Assembly (NCBI GenBank): GCA_003161195.1
Contig: PMOV01000124.1
Span: forward strand, 6,375 to 19,261
Reading direction: 5' to 3'
From: Acidobacteriota bacterium
Lineage (GTDB): Bacteria > Acidobacteriota > Terriglobia > Acidiferrales > UBA7541
Length of the DNA stretch: 12,887 nucleotides
In this document: one piece after another, positions 5,368 through 12,417 of the stretch
Numbering within the stretch: position 1 is the first letter of the stretch
How the letters are laid out: every line of letters starts with the position of its first letter
Translations under genes and position numbers: made by a program
The notes under the pieces: model-generated
Seen by the model: only the letters and a program-made list of their open reading frames with translations
Databases searched by the model: none
Told to the model about the DNA's origin: nothing

Positions 5368-8247
5368 ATGAAGCGGCGATGGCACATTTTGCAGTGGATT
5401 TTTCTGGGCAGCAGCTTGTTGTTTGCAACGGCAGGGTCATGGGCGGACGGAGCGACAGGGGGACAAACTGGTAATTCTGGCTCGATTGAAGGCACGGTGA
5501 AGGATCCTTCCGGCGCGGTGATTGCCGGAGCTACGGTGGCCATCCTAAATCCGGTGAGCGGCTACACGCGAACGCAAACCACCGGCGCGGACGGAACGTT
5601 TCGCTTTCCCAATGTGCCGTTTAATCCCTACCATCTCTCGGTAACCGAACCCGGGTTTACCACCTACACGCACGATGTGGATTTGCGCTCCACAGTGCCG
5701 GTAACGCTGCAGATCGCGCTGAAGGTCAGCTCGGCGGAATCCAGCGTGACGGTAACCGCGGATAGCGGAGACTTGGTGGAAAACGATTCGACCTTTCACA
5801 CGGATATCGATCGCGCGCTGATCGACAAATTGCCGGTGGGCGGCTCGTCTTCGGTGAGTTCCATGGTGACGCTAACGACGCCGGGCGTCTCGGCGGACTC
5901 GAACGGATTGTTTCACCCACTGGGAGACCACGCGTCGACGTCGTTTTCCGTGGATGGACAGAAAATCTCCGACCAGCAAAGCAAGGTATTCAGCAATCAG
6001 GTGCCGGAGGATTCGATTCAGTCCCTGGAGGTGATTTCCGGTGCACCGCCGGCGGAATTTGGTGACAAGACCAGCCTGATCATCAAGGTCACAACGCGTT
6101 CCGGCCTGGGCGTAAATCCGGCGCACGGCCAGCTAACCACGTCGTACGGCAGCTTTGGAACGACCAACGCAGGATTTGATCTCGCGTATGGCAGCCAGAA
6201 GCTCGGTAATTTCATCGCGGTGAGCGGTCTGGACAGTGGACGCTTTCTGGACGGCCCAGAAATTGGCGTGATGCACGACAAAGGGAATCAGGAAAACGTG
6301 TTCGACCGCATCGACTACCAGGTGACGGCGAAGGACGCGGTGCATTTGAATCTCGGCTATACGCGATCGTGGTTTCAGACGCCCAATTCGTATGACGCTG
6401 AAGATGCGACCGGTTGGGGATTGCTGGCGCCGACGCCGGTATGTCCCGCCGGGCAACTGGGATCGTGCGGCGGGTTGGGACCGAATGGCGACCCGGTAGG
6501 CTCGCAAGATCAGCGCTCGAAAATCGGGACGTTCAACATTGCGCCGAACTGGACGCGGCTGCTCAACAACAACACGGTACTGACCGCGGGGGCGTATGTG
6601 CGGAAAGATGAATACGACTACTACCCGAGCGGCAATCCATTTGCCGACTACACTCCGGATCTGCAACTGGAAACGGTGGCGCAGCAACGCTCGCTGACCA
6701 ACGCGGGACTGCTGGCGAATATTTCCTACGTGCGTGGCAAGCACAACATCAAGGCGGGGATCAATTACGACCAAACATTTCTGACCGAGCATGATCAATT
6801 CGGCTTGGTGGATCCCACGGCGAACGCAGTGTGCCTGAATGCGGCGGACTTCAGCGTGGACACGAATCCCGCGCTGACCAATCCGGTGCAGTGCGCGGGT
6901 TCTTTGGTGGCGAATACCGGGCAAGGTGCGGTGCCGGCATTTATCCCGTTGCTGGGTTGCTACGATTTGACCCGCTCGGCGGCATTGCCGGCGAGCGATG
7001 GCTGCCCCGCGGGACAAACCACCAGCGGAGTTTATCGGTTCAACGGGCACACGGACGTAAAAGAGTTCGCGGTGTACGTGCAGGACACCATCACGCTAAA
7101 GAACTGGAGTTTTAATTTGGGCTTGCGCGGGGATGTGTACAACGGGATCACCAGCGCGGGGCAGGCCGAACCGCGCCTCGGGGCGTCCTACAACATCAAA
7201 AAGACCGGAACGGTGCTGCGCGTTTCGTACGCGCGCACCATGGAGACGCCGTTCAACGAAAACTTAATTCTGGCCAGCACCGGCTGCGACAATCCGGTGA
7301 TTTTCGATTTGCAGGAATCGGTCGCCGGCGGGCAATGCGTTTCTTCTTCGATACAACCGCTGAGCCCAGGGCACCGCAACGAATTTCACGCCGGCCTCGA
7401 GCAGGCGTTCGGAAAATATTTGGTCGTGGACGGGGAGTACATCTGGAAGTACACGCACAAGGCGTTTGACTTCAGCGTCCTTGGAGATACCCCGATAACC
7501 TACCCCATCGAATGGCAGAGCTCGAAGATTCCGGGCTATGCGATCCGCGCGACGGTGCCGGATTTTCACGGGCTTACCGCGTTTGTGGTGATGTCCAGCG
7601 TGGCGGCGCGATTCTTTACGCCGCAGGTGAGCGGCATCGGGGCCACGCCGGTTGCGGGCGGCGGAAGTACGGTGTTTCGCATCGACCATGACGAGAAATT
7701 TAATCAGACGACGCACGTGCAGTATCAGCCGTGGAAGGCCGGGCCGTGGGTGGGGCTGAACTGGCGATACGACAGCGGACTTGTCGCCGGGCCGGTGCCG
7801 TGCTTTGGCGGCGAATCGTGCGCCAATGGACCGGGCGGAGGCGGCCCGGACAACTTGATCGACGTTTCAGGGATCACGCCGGATCAGCAATTTCAGGCCG
7901 GGCTGTTCTGCGGAAGCGTGTTTGCGACACCCACGACGCCGATCAGTTCGGCGGCGGGAGCGAATCTCTGCCCTGCGGCGCAGTACGGCTCGAAGTACAT
8001 CAGCATTCCCGCCCCAGGGACGGAGAACGACGACAAGAACCCTCCGCGCATTGCGTCGCGCAATTTATTTGATCTTGCCGTGGGAGAAGACAATTTGTTT
8101 CGCGGAGACAAGTACAAGTGGAGTTTGCGGCTGACGGCGATCAACATTACGGACAAGACGGCGCTGTACAACTTTTTGTCCACCTTCAGCGGGACGCACT
8201 ATGTGACGCCGCGCGCGTTGACGGCGGAGTTGGGCTTCCACTTCTAG
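5368..8247 (+). CDS. TonB-dependent receptor with N-terminal carboxypeptidase-regulatory-like domain
   Basis: Outer-membrane gated barrel taking up a ligand with energy from TonB; 959 aa. Signal peptide at residues 1-26 with likely cleavage after SWA. Residues about 38-118 form a carboxypeptidase-regulatory-like Ig-type domain ('GSIEGTVKDPSGAVIAGATV', 'TTGADGTFRFPNVP'). The plug is at about 135-245 ('SFSVDGQKISDQQSKVFSNQ', 'IQSLEVISGAPPAEFGDK'). The barrel fills the rest, ending TAELGFHF with the C-terminal Phe expected for outer-membrane insertion. At least 12 Cys lie between residues 359 and 868, several in close pairs (CPAGQLGSC, CFGGESC), suggesting disulfide-bonded surface loops. The start has a GGAG at spacing 7. 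The receptor is somewhat shorter than the large Oar-like receptors common in Acidobacteriota. The ligand is unknown; a metal or metallophore is suggested only by the neighbouring efflux and CxxC genes. Confidence 0.95.
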   Translation: MKRRWHILQWIFLGSSLLFATAGSWADGATGGQTGNSGSIEGTVKDPSGAVIAGATVAILNPVSGYTRTQTTGADGTFRFPNVPFNPYHLSVTEPGFTTYTHDVDLRSTVPVTLQIALKVSSAESSVTVTADSGDLVENDSTFHTDIDRALIDKLPVGGSSSVSSMVTLTTPGVSADSNGLFHPLGDHASTSFSVDGQKISDQQSKVFSNQVPEDSIQSLEVISGAPPAEFGDKTSLIIKVTTRSGLGVNPAHGQLTTSYGSFGTTNAGFDLAYGSQKLGNFIAVSGLDSGRFLDGPEIGVMHDKGNQENVFDRIDYQVTAKDAVHLNLGYTRSWFQTPNSYDAEDATGWGLLAPTPVCPAGQLGSCGGLGPNGDPVGSQDQRSKIGTFNIAPNWTRLLNNNTVLTAGAYVRKDEYDYYPSGNPFADYTPDLQLETVAQQRSLTNAGLLANISYVRGKHNIKAGINYDQTFLTEHDQFGLVDPTANAVCLNAADFSVDTNPALTNPVQCAGSLVANTGQGAVPAFIPLLGCYDLTRSAALPASDGCPAGQTTSGVYRFNGHTDVKEFAVYVQDTITLKNWSFNLGLRGDVYNGITSAGQAEPRLGASYNIKKTGTVLRVSYARTMETPFNENLILASTGCDNPVIFDLQESVAGGQCVSSSIQPLSPGHRNEFHAGLEQAFGKYLVVDGEYIWKYTHKAFDFSVLGDTPITYPIEWQSSKIPGYAIRATVPDFHGLTAFVVMSSVAARFFTPQVSGIGATPVAGGGSTVFRIDHDEKFNQTTHVQYQPWKAGPWVGLNWRYDSGLVAGPVPCFGGESCANGPGGGGPDNLIDVSGITPDQQFQAGLFCGSVFATPTTPISSAAGANLCPAAQYGSKYISIPAPGTENDDKNPPRIASRNLFDLAVGEDNLFRGDKYKWSLRLTAINITDKTALYNFLSTFSGTHYVTPRALTAELGFHF

Positions 8248-8254
8248 AGGTGGT

Positions 8255-8277
8255 TTCGGGGCAATCATTTTCCCGAA
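8255..8277. terminator. possible bidirectional terminator hairpin between convergent genes
   Basis: TTCGGG (8255-8260) and CCCGAA (8272-8277) form a perfect 6-bp stem with an 11-nt loop in the 31-bp gap between the TonB receptor and the convergent TPR gene. There is no clear T-run on either side, so termination strength is uncertain. Confidence 0.35.
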
Positions 8278-8278
8278 C

Positions 8279-9877
8279 TCATTTGCGGGCCAAGTAGGTT
8301 TTGGCTTCGGTCAGTTCAGGACGGTCGGCATCGGGGCCGGCGATGGAGCTAAGTCTCGCGAAATAGTTTTGCACAGCTGCGGCATCGCCGGCCGCTTCGG
8401 CCGCTAAACCTGCGCCGTAGAGGGCGTCGAAGCGGTTTGGCGAAAATTTCAGCGCGGTGTTATAGGCCGCTAGCGCTTCCGCAGGCTTCTTCCCTTCGGC
8501 GTACATGTCGGCAAGCATTTCGCGCGCCGGAATATCCACGGATTCGACGCCCCGGCTTTCTTCGTGCCGGGCCGCGGCACTGAGCTCGGCGATGGCCTCC
8601 TCCGGTTTACCCTGCGCAAATAGCAGCCAGGCTTCCGCTTCACGCAGATCCGTGGCTTTCTCGGCGGACGCTTTGTAGCCTTCGTTCTGGCTCTGCTTTT
8701 CGCGCTGCGCCACGATTTCTGCAAATTTCTCAACGTCCGTCTTCGCGGCGGCCGTGTCGCCGGTGCGCGCGGCGCCGATGGCCTTGGCCCACCAAGTGGT
8801 ATCTTGCCAGAGCTCGCGCACGTCCGGAACTTTTAGCTCCGCGGCTTCCTTCCAACGGTGGAGTTCGAGAGCGTTACGCGCTTCCAGCAAGGCCCGATGA
8901 TGGGCGCGTTCTTCGTCCTCGGAGCCGTGCACGTCCATTTCCGCCGTGGCCACCGCCCGGGCTTTGGCCTCTTCGCCGCTTTGCAAGTAGGCGTAGTCCA
9001 GGTAATCCATGGCGTGCGTTTGATAGTGCGATTCCGCTGTGTGCATGTCCGTGGCGTGGGCCGCGGAGGCCGAGGCGGCGATGTTGGAGGCGATGGATTC
9101 CTGCCAGAGGCCAAGGCGATTGAAAATGTGCGAAGGCATGTGGATGGCATGAGAAGAGTCGGGCGCGATTTTGGCGTAGGCGCGGGCCGCGGCCAGACCT
9201 TGCGGCGCAAACTCCGGCGTATCGGTGGCGTGGATCAAGTAATGCGCGGCGCCGGGGCTGTTCGGGTGCGCCGCGAAGATGGGATTGAGAATGGCGATGG
9301 CCTGCAGGCGGTTGGCGCGGGCGTTCACATCCTGCTCGGCGAGCGCGATCAGCGAAAGCGCGTAAAGCTCCGCGGCTTCCATATCTTGCGGTGCAAGCGC
9401 GTGCAATTTCGCCATGGCCGCGGAGTATGCCGTGGTCCGCTGTTCCTGCGTGAGGCCGGCGTCATCCTGATAAAACGCGGCGGCCGCGGCGATGTAAGCG
9501 CGTTCGCGCTCCGTGGGAGCGCCGATTTTTTGCGCTTGTTGGATCTCCTCGCGGCCTTCTCTCAGGGTGTGCTGTCCCGGAAAATCCCAGAGTTGGTGAT
9601 AGCGCGCCATAGCTTGGCCCCAATCGGCCATCGCGCACTTCGGATCGGACTTGGCCGCCGCCAAAAAGATTTCTTTCGCTTGTGTGTACTGAAAGGAGTG
9701 CAATAGCGCCAGGCCTTTTTCGAGCGTGGGCTGCGCGCTGGCGTCGCAACCGGCGGGGAAGTTTACCTGGCCGAGTTGGTCGGCGCTTTGCGCTTGGCCC
9801 GAGTCGCCGGAAAGCCATGCGAGGCCGGTGCAAACGACAAACGCCGCTGTGAACAAGGATGTGTGGCGAACGGCCAT
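8279..9877 (-). CDS. secreted His-rich tetratricopeptide-repeat protein
   Basis: A 532-aa TPR-type helical repeat protein with a signal peptide at residues 1-30 (SGQAQ before the cleavage region), so it is probably periplasmic. The N-terminal part has 'LLHSFQYTQAKEIFLAAAKS' and 'DPKCAMADWGQAMARYHQLW' (about 58-97), a motif set I recall from a widespread family of uncharacterised bacterial TPR proteins. The centre has an unusual His cluster: 'AAHYLIH' (His212, His216), 'SSHAIHMPSHIFNRLG' (His243, His246, His250) and 'HATDMHTAESHYQTH' (His274, 279, 284, 288). C-terminal TPRs at about 425-520 include 'GKPEEAIAELSAAARHEE' and 'KKPAEALAAYNTALKFSPNR'. The ATG at 9877 has a strong AAGGAG 5 nt upstream. 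It lies 52 bp after the MutS-like gene on the same strand, so co-transcription is likely. No reaction is known; the histidines invite a metal-binding hypothesis, which is inference. Confidence 0.88.
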   Translation of the reverse strand: MAVRHTSLFTAAFVVCTGLAWLSGDSGQAQSADQLGQVNFPAGCDASAQPTLEKGLALLHSFQYTQAKEIFLAAAKSDPKCAMADWGQAMARYHQLWDFPGQHTLREGREEIQQAQKIGAPTERERAYIAAAAAFYQDDAGLTQEQRTTAYSAAMAKLHALAPQDMEAAELYALSLIALAEQDVNARANRLQAIAILNPIFAAHPNSPGAAHYLIHATDTPEFAPQGLAAARAYAKIAPDSSHAIHMPSHIFNRLGLWQESIASNIAASASAAHATDMHTAESHYQTHAMDYLDYAYLQSGEEAKARAVATAEMDVHGSEDEERAHHRALLEARNALELHRWKEAAELKVPDVRELWQDTTWWAKAIGAARTGDTAAAKTDVEKFAEIVAQREKQSQNEGYKASAEKATDLREAEAWLLFAQGKPEEAIAELSAAARHEESRGVESVDIPAREMLADMYAEGKKPAEALAAYNTALKFSPNRFDALYGAGLAAEAAGDAAAVQNYFARLSSIAGPDADRPELTEAKTYLARK

Positions 9878-9929
9878 GAAAACTCCTTACGTGGTGTACT
9901 TGGAGATTGTACGCCCTGCGACGGCTCCG

Positions 9930-11780
9930 CTACATGTCCAGGCCGACGAGACGCATTAATTCGAGGGCGTTGCTCTTGGCAACGACGCCGTCGCGCAATT
10001 GGTAATCGAAGAACATTTTTCCGTCGCGGACCTGGTCGGCGAAATGCATGTTGCGCAGCGGGGCGCCAAGTGTGTTGCCGATTTCCGTAAGCGCCAGATC
10101 GTGCGTGGTGACAATGCCGATGGCGCCGTGCTTGAGCAGGCCCTCCAGCAGGCTTTGTGCGCCGATGCGGCGGTCGTTCGAGTTCGTTCCTTCGAGGAGT
10201 TCGTCAAAAAGAAAAAGCAGCGGCCGCTGATTTTGCCGCAGGAGATCGAAGACGCGCCGGATGTGCAGAATCTCCGTATAAAAATTCGACCGGCCTTCCT
10301 GCAGCGAGTCGCCGCTGCGGATGCGCGTGCCGATGGCCAGTTCAGAAAGCTGCAGGGACGCTCCGCGAACGGGCGCGCCGGCCATGGCGAGGACGGCGTT
10401 GATGCCGACGGTCCGCAGAAAAGTGCTCTTGCCGGACATGTTCGAGCCGCTGACCAGCAGGATGCGTGCGGCGGCGTCCAGCGAGACGGAGTTGCGCACG
10501 CAGCGAGCGGCGGGGATTAACGGGTGGCCGAGTTGCTCGCCATCGAAGACTGGAGCGCCAGCAGGATCGGTGGCCGGCTGAAATTTTGGAAACGGGTCTT
10601 GCGGACGCTCGTAAGCATAACCGCCAAGGGAGAGCAGCGCTTCCATCTCGCCCGCGACGGCGGCCCAGGCGCGCAAGTGGCGGCCGTATTGGCGGCGCCA
10701 ACCCTCCGCGACATACGCAACCTGAATGCTGTACAGGAACGGGAGTTCGGCGAGGTGGCCGACAAGGCTGTGCTCGCCGTCGATCCAAGCCACAATCCGC
10801 GCCAGTTTTTTGATGGCATGCGAAGCGGTGGCGTGCTGCGACTCGCTGGCGTCGCCGCGCAATCGGGCAGACATGGCCTGCAGTGGCGGTGCGGAAAAAT
10901 TTTCTCCCTCGAAGCGCGCCAGGATGTGCGCGAAAAGCAGCAGGCCTTCCGCATTGCAGGAGACACCGTGCATCACCACTTCGGCGCGAGGGCGAAGCCA
11001 CCGGCGAAACAGGATTTCGACCACGAGGACGGCGAGTAGCGGCGTGTACAGCCGGTTGGCAAAATATAGAGCTAATGTGACGAGAGCCGCCAGGGACAGA
11101 AACACGGCGAGGGCGCGCCAGACTCCAGCGGGGAGGAGAGGCGAGCCTTCGGCCCAGGTGGTGAGCGATTGCGGATCGAGCCGGGGGCGCAAAGCTTCTC
11201 CCGTAACCGCAAGGTATTCGCGGAGCTCGAGGCTGCCGCGCAATTCGGCGACCATTTGTTGACGCTCGAGAATTTTGGCGAGTTCCGGCGGTGCGCAAAG
11301 AAATTCGGCGAGGCGGTCTTCGCCCATGGGCAAGCGCGCCTGGGAGAGCAGTTCGAAAAGGCTGCCGCGGCCAAAGATGTCGAGGTCCTCGGCGTAGAGA
11401 TCTTTACGCTCGAGAAAGCGGTCACCGGTCGAGCCCGTGCCGGGCCAGCGATCCTCGATGCGCGCGATGCCTCGTTGATAGAATGCGCTGGCCACTTCGG
11501 CACGGTTTTTGGCGCGCAAGACTAATTCGTGAACGATGGCCAAGGCTATATAGGCAGCCACCGGAACAAGGAGCCAGTACGCCGGGAAGAGATGCCTGGC
11601 GAGGGCCACCCAAACGCCGCCGATTTCCGCGACGATGGCCGCCAGTTTAGCGTTGCCGAGATAAATGTGACGCCGATGCTCGCTGGCAATTCGCCCGACA
11701 TAGGTGCTGAGATGTTTATGGTATTCGGCGAGCGGATCGGACAAGGTGCCCTCTGCGCGGCGTAGCTGCACAAGCATCAT
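9930..11780 (-). CDS. membrane-anchored MutS-family ATPase
   Basis: A 616-aa protein with the MutS-type ABC ATPase domain at the C-terminus (about 410-610): Walker A GSNMSGKST (445-453), Walker B 'LLFLFDELLEGTNSNDR' with D526 and E527, and the H-loop 'VTTHD' with His560. Residues about 270-400 resemble the MutS core/lever region. The N-terminal mismatch-recognition and connector domains of true MutS are missing. Instead there are two hydrophobic double segments, about 46-88 and 219-260, predicting four membrane helices and a cytosolic ATPase. Such MutS-like membrane proteins are recurrent in Acidobacteriota and Bacteroidota and have no settled function; classical mismatch repair is unlikely. 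ATGs at 11780 and 11777 are both possible; no good Shine-Dalgarno is adjacent (an AAGGAGG lies more than 20 nt upstream). An in-frame stop upstream rules out a longer start. Confidence 0.92.
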   Translation of the reverse strand: MMLVQLRRAEGTLSDPLAEYHKHLSTYVGRIASEHRRHIYLGNAKLAAIVAEIGGVWVALARHLFPAYWLLVPVAAYIALAIVHELVLRAKNRAEVASAFYQRGIARIEDRWPGTGSTGDRFLERKDLYAEDLDIFGRGSLFELLSQARLPMGEDRLAEFLCAPPELAKILERQQMVAELRGSLELREYLAVTGEALRPRLDPQSLTTWAEGSPLLPAGVWRALAVFLSLAALVTLALYFANRLYTPLLAVLVVEILFRRWLRPRAEVVMHGVSCNAEGLLLFAHILARFEGENFSAPPLQAMSARLRGDASESQHATASHAIKKLARIVAWIDGEHSLVGHLAELPFLYSIQVAYVAEGWRRQYGRHLRAWAAVAGEMEALLSLGGYAYERPQDPFPKFQPATDPAGAPVFDGEQLGHPLIPAARCVRNSVSLDAAARILLVSGSNMSGKSTFLRTVGINAVLAMAGAPVRGASLQLSELAIGTRIRSGDSLQEGRSNFYTEILHIRRVFDLLRQNQRPLLFLFDELLEGTNSNDRRIGAQSLLEGLLKHGAIGIVTTHDLALTEIGNTLGAPLRNMHFADQVRDGKMFFDYQLRDGVVAKSNALELMRLVGLDM

Positions 11781-11847
11781 AAACTGTCCGTCTCTGCGGC
11801 GTCCTCCTTCTCTCTACCGCAGTACCACTAGTGCTTTAGATTGGCAC

Positions 11848-11877
11848 TTGACAACAAATTTACCTTTGCAGTATCCT
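11848..11877 (+). promoter_or_regulatory. sigma70-like promoter, target uncertain
   Basis: A consensus TTGACA (11848-11853) and TATCCT (11872-11877) are 18 bp apart. Transcription would start near 11884 and run towards the structured RNA and ymdB. A dyad AGTGC/GCACT overlaps the -35 side and could be an operator. No certain gene follows at once, so the product may be a longer precursor of the downstream RNA or a transcript reaching ymdB. Confidence 0.45.
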
Positions 11878-12019
11878 TCTAATCGGCGGGCTTGGCTTCA
11901 GCAACGCACACCGCCCAGGCGCTTTCGCCGCCCGCTTCGGTGCCATCCTCACCGCCGCCGAAACTGCCGCCTCCCGCGGCAGTACCAACTCCTAACGGAG
12001 AAACTTCTGTAACTCCAGC

Positions 12020-12082
12020 AGAATGAACACTTCCAAATCTGCATCAAAACAAAGGAATTCATCTTCTTTAGAATGAACACTT
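12020..12082 (+). repeat. 13-bp direct repeat, 50-bp period
   Basis: AGAATGAACACTT occurs exactly at 12020-12032 and 12070-12082 in the AT-richer stretch upstream of the structured RNA. It could be a pair of protein-binding sites or the mark of a small duplication. Confidence 0.45.
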
Positions 12083-12132
12083 GCGCAAAAACCTTGGGGG
12101 GCCACCCAGCCGTCCTCACCCTGTTTGCCCGG

Positions 12133-12163
12133 TTGGACGCCGCTATTGCGGCACAGTTACAAT
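12133..12163 (+). promoter_or_regulatory. promoter of the structured RNA, with a dyad in the spacer
   Basis: TTGGAC (12133-12138) and TACAAT (12158-12163) are 19 bp apart. The spacer contains a perfect dyad GCCGC-TATT-GCGGC (12139-12152). The predicted transcription start, about 12170, coincides with the 5' strand of the closing stem of the RNA (12171-12179), which supports both calls. Confidence 0.55.
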
Positions 12164-12169
12164 GCTCAA

Positions 12170-12405
12170 GGAGCGTACTTCGAAGCAGGTGTGGGTGCGA
12201 AAGCTGTTTGAACCAATGACGAATCTCTGAGGTGCTGCGGATAGCCATCCTGTGTGCACGGCCTGTCCCGTTCGGGTGTCCGCTTTGCTAAGACGGACAG
12301 TCGAACGGGGCAGGAAAGCCTAACGGCTGGCTCGTGGCGCCCACCTAATATCAGAGGTTCACGGCCTAGCTCCCCACGGCCAGGCAGTACGCTCTACTCT
12401 TTTTT
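12170..12405 (+). ncRNA. ssrS: long rod-shaped structured RNA, probable 6S RNA
   Basis: 6S RNA binds the sigma70 RNA polymerase holoenzyme by mimicking an open promoter. Here one long nested fold is visible: closing stem GAGCGTACT (12171-12179) with AGTACGCTC (12386-12394); then GTGGG/CCCAC (12191-12195, 12373-12377), AGCT/AGCT, GAACC/GGTTC (12210-12214, 12356-12360), CTCTGA/TCAGAG (12225-12230, 12351-12356) and GGTG/CACC. A large unpaired bubble follows (about 12235-12260 opposite 12321-12341), and then a 12-bp stem (12263-12274 with 12302-12313) and a 6-bp stem TGTCCG/CGGACA with an 11-nt loop. A single rod with a central bubble is the 6S plan, and the strand entering the bubble, CTCTGAGGTG, resembles the E. 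coli 6S 5' region. T-rich sequence at 12395-12405 ends it. The length, about 235 nt, is somewhat above the usual 180-200, so family assignment is probable, not certain. Confidence 0.68.
12386..12405 (+). terminator. 3' end and intrinsic terminator of the structured RNA
   Basis: The 3' strand of the closing stem (12386-12394) is followed by TACTC and a six-T run (12400-12405). The stem partner lies over 200 nt upstream, so it is not a classic local hairpin terminator, but the T-run right after a paired 3' end fits the end of a stable RNA. Confidence 0.45.
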
Positions 12406-12417
12406 CCAAAGCCCTTT

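Larger units (their letters stand above)
11781..12169. other. gene-poor region between the MutS-like gene and the structured RNA
   Basis: No convincing gene is seen in these 389 bases. They hold the promoter at 11848-11877, a short dyad AGTGC-9 nt-GCACT (11830-11834 and 11844-11848), a Pro-rich open frame at 11892-12026 (44 codons, TTG start, e.g. 'SPPPKLPPPAAVPTPNGE') that lacks a good start and may be chance or a relic, the 13-bp direct repeats at 12020 and 12070, and the RNA promoter at 12133-12163. Confidence 0.6.

Noticed and set aside
6133..7050. A 305-codon minus-strand frame inside the TonB receptor gene
   Set aside because: The Arg-rich, low-complexity translation has no recognisable domain and lies opposite a well-supported receptor.
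8858..9706. A 282-codon plus-strand frame opposite the TPR gene
   Set aside because: The translation is rich in Gly, Arg and Val, with no start context, while the minus strand has a strong ribosome site and TPR motifs.
10342..11298. A 318-codon minus-strand frame overlapping the MutS-like gene
   Set aside because: It is out of frame with a protein holding intact Walker motifs, and its Arg/Pro/Ala-rich translation is typical of a shadow.
12170..12405. SRP RNA, tmRNA or RNase P RNA as the identity of the structured RNA
   Set aside because: The conserved SRP apical motif, the tRNA-like ends of tmRNA and the conserved RNase P core are not seen; a single rod with a central bubble fits 6S RNA better.
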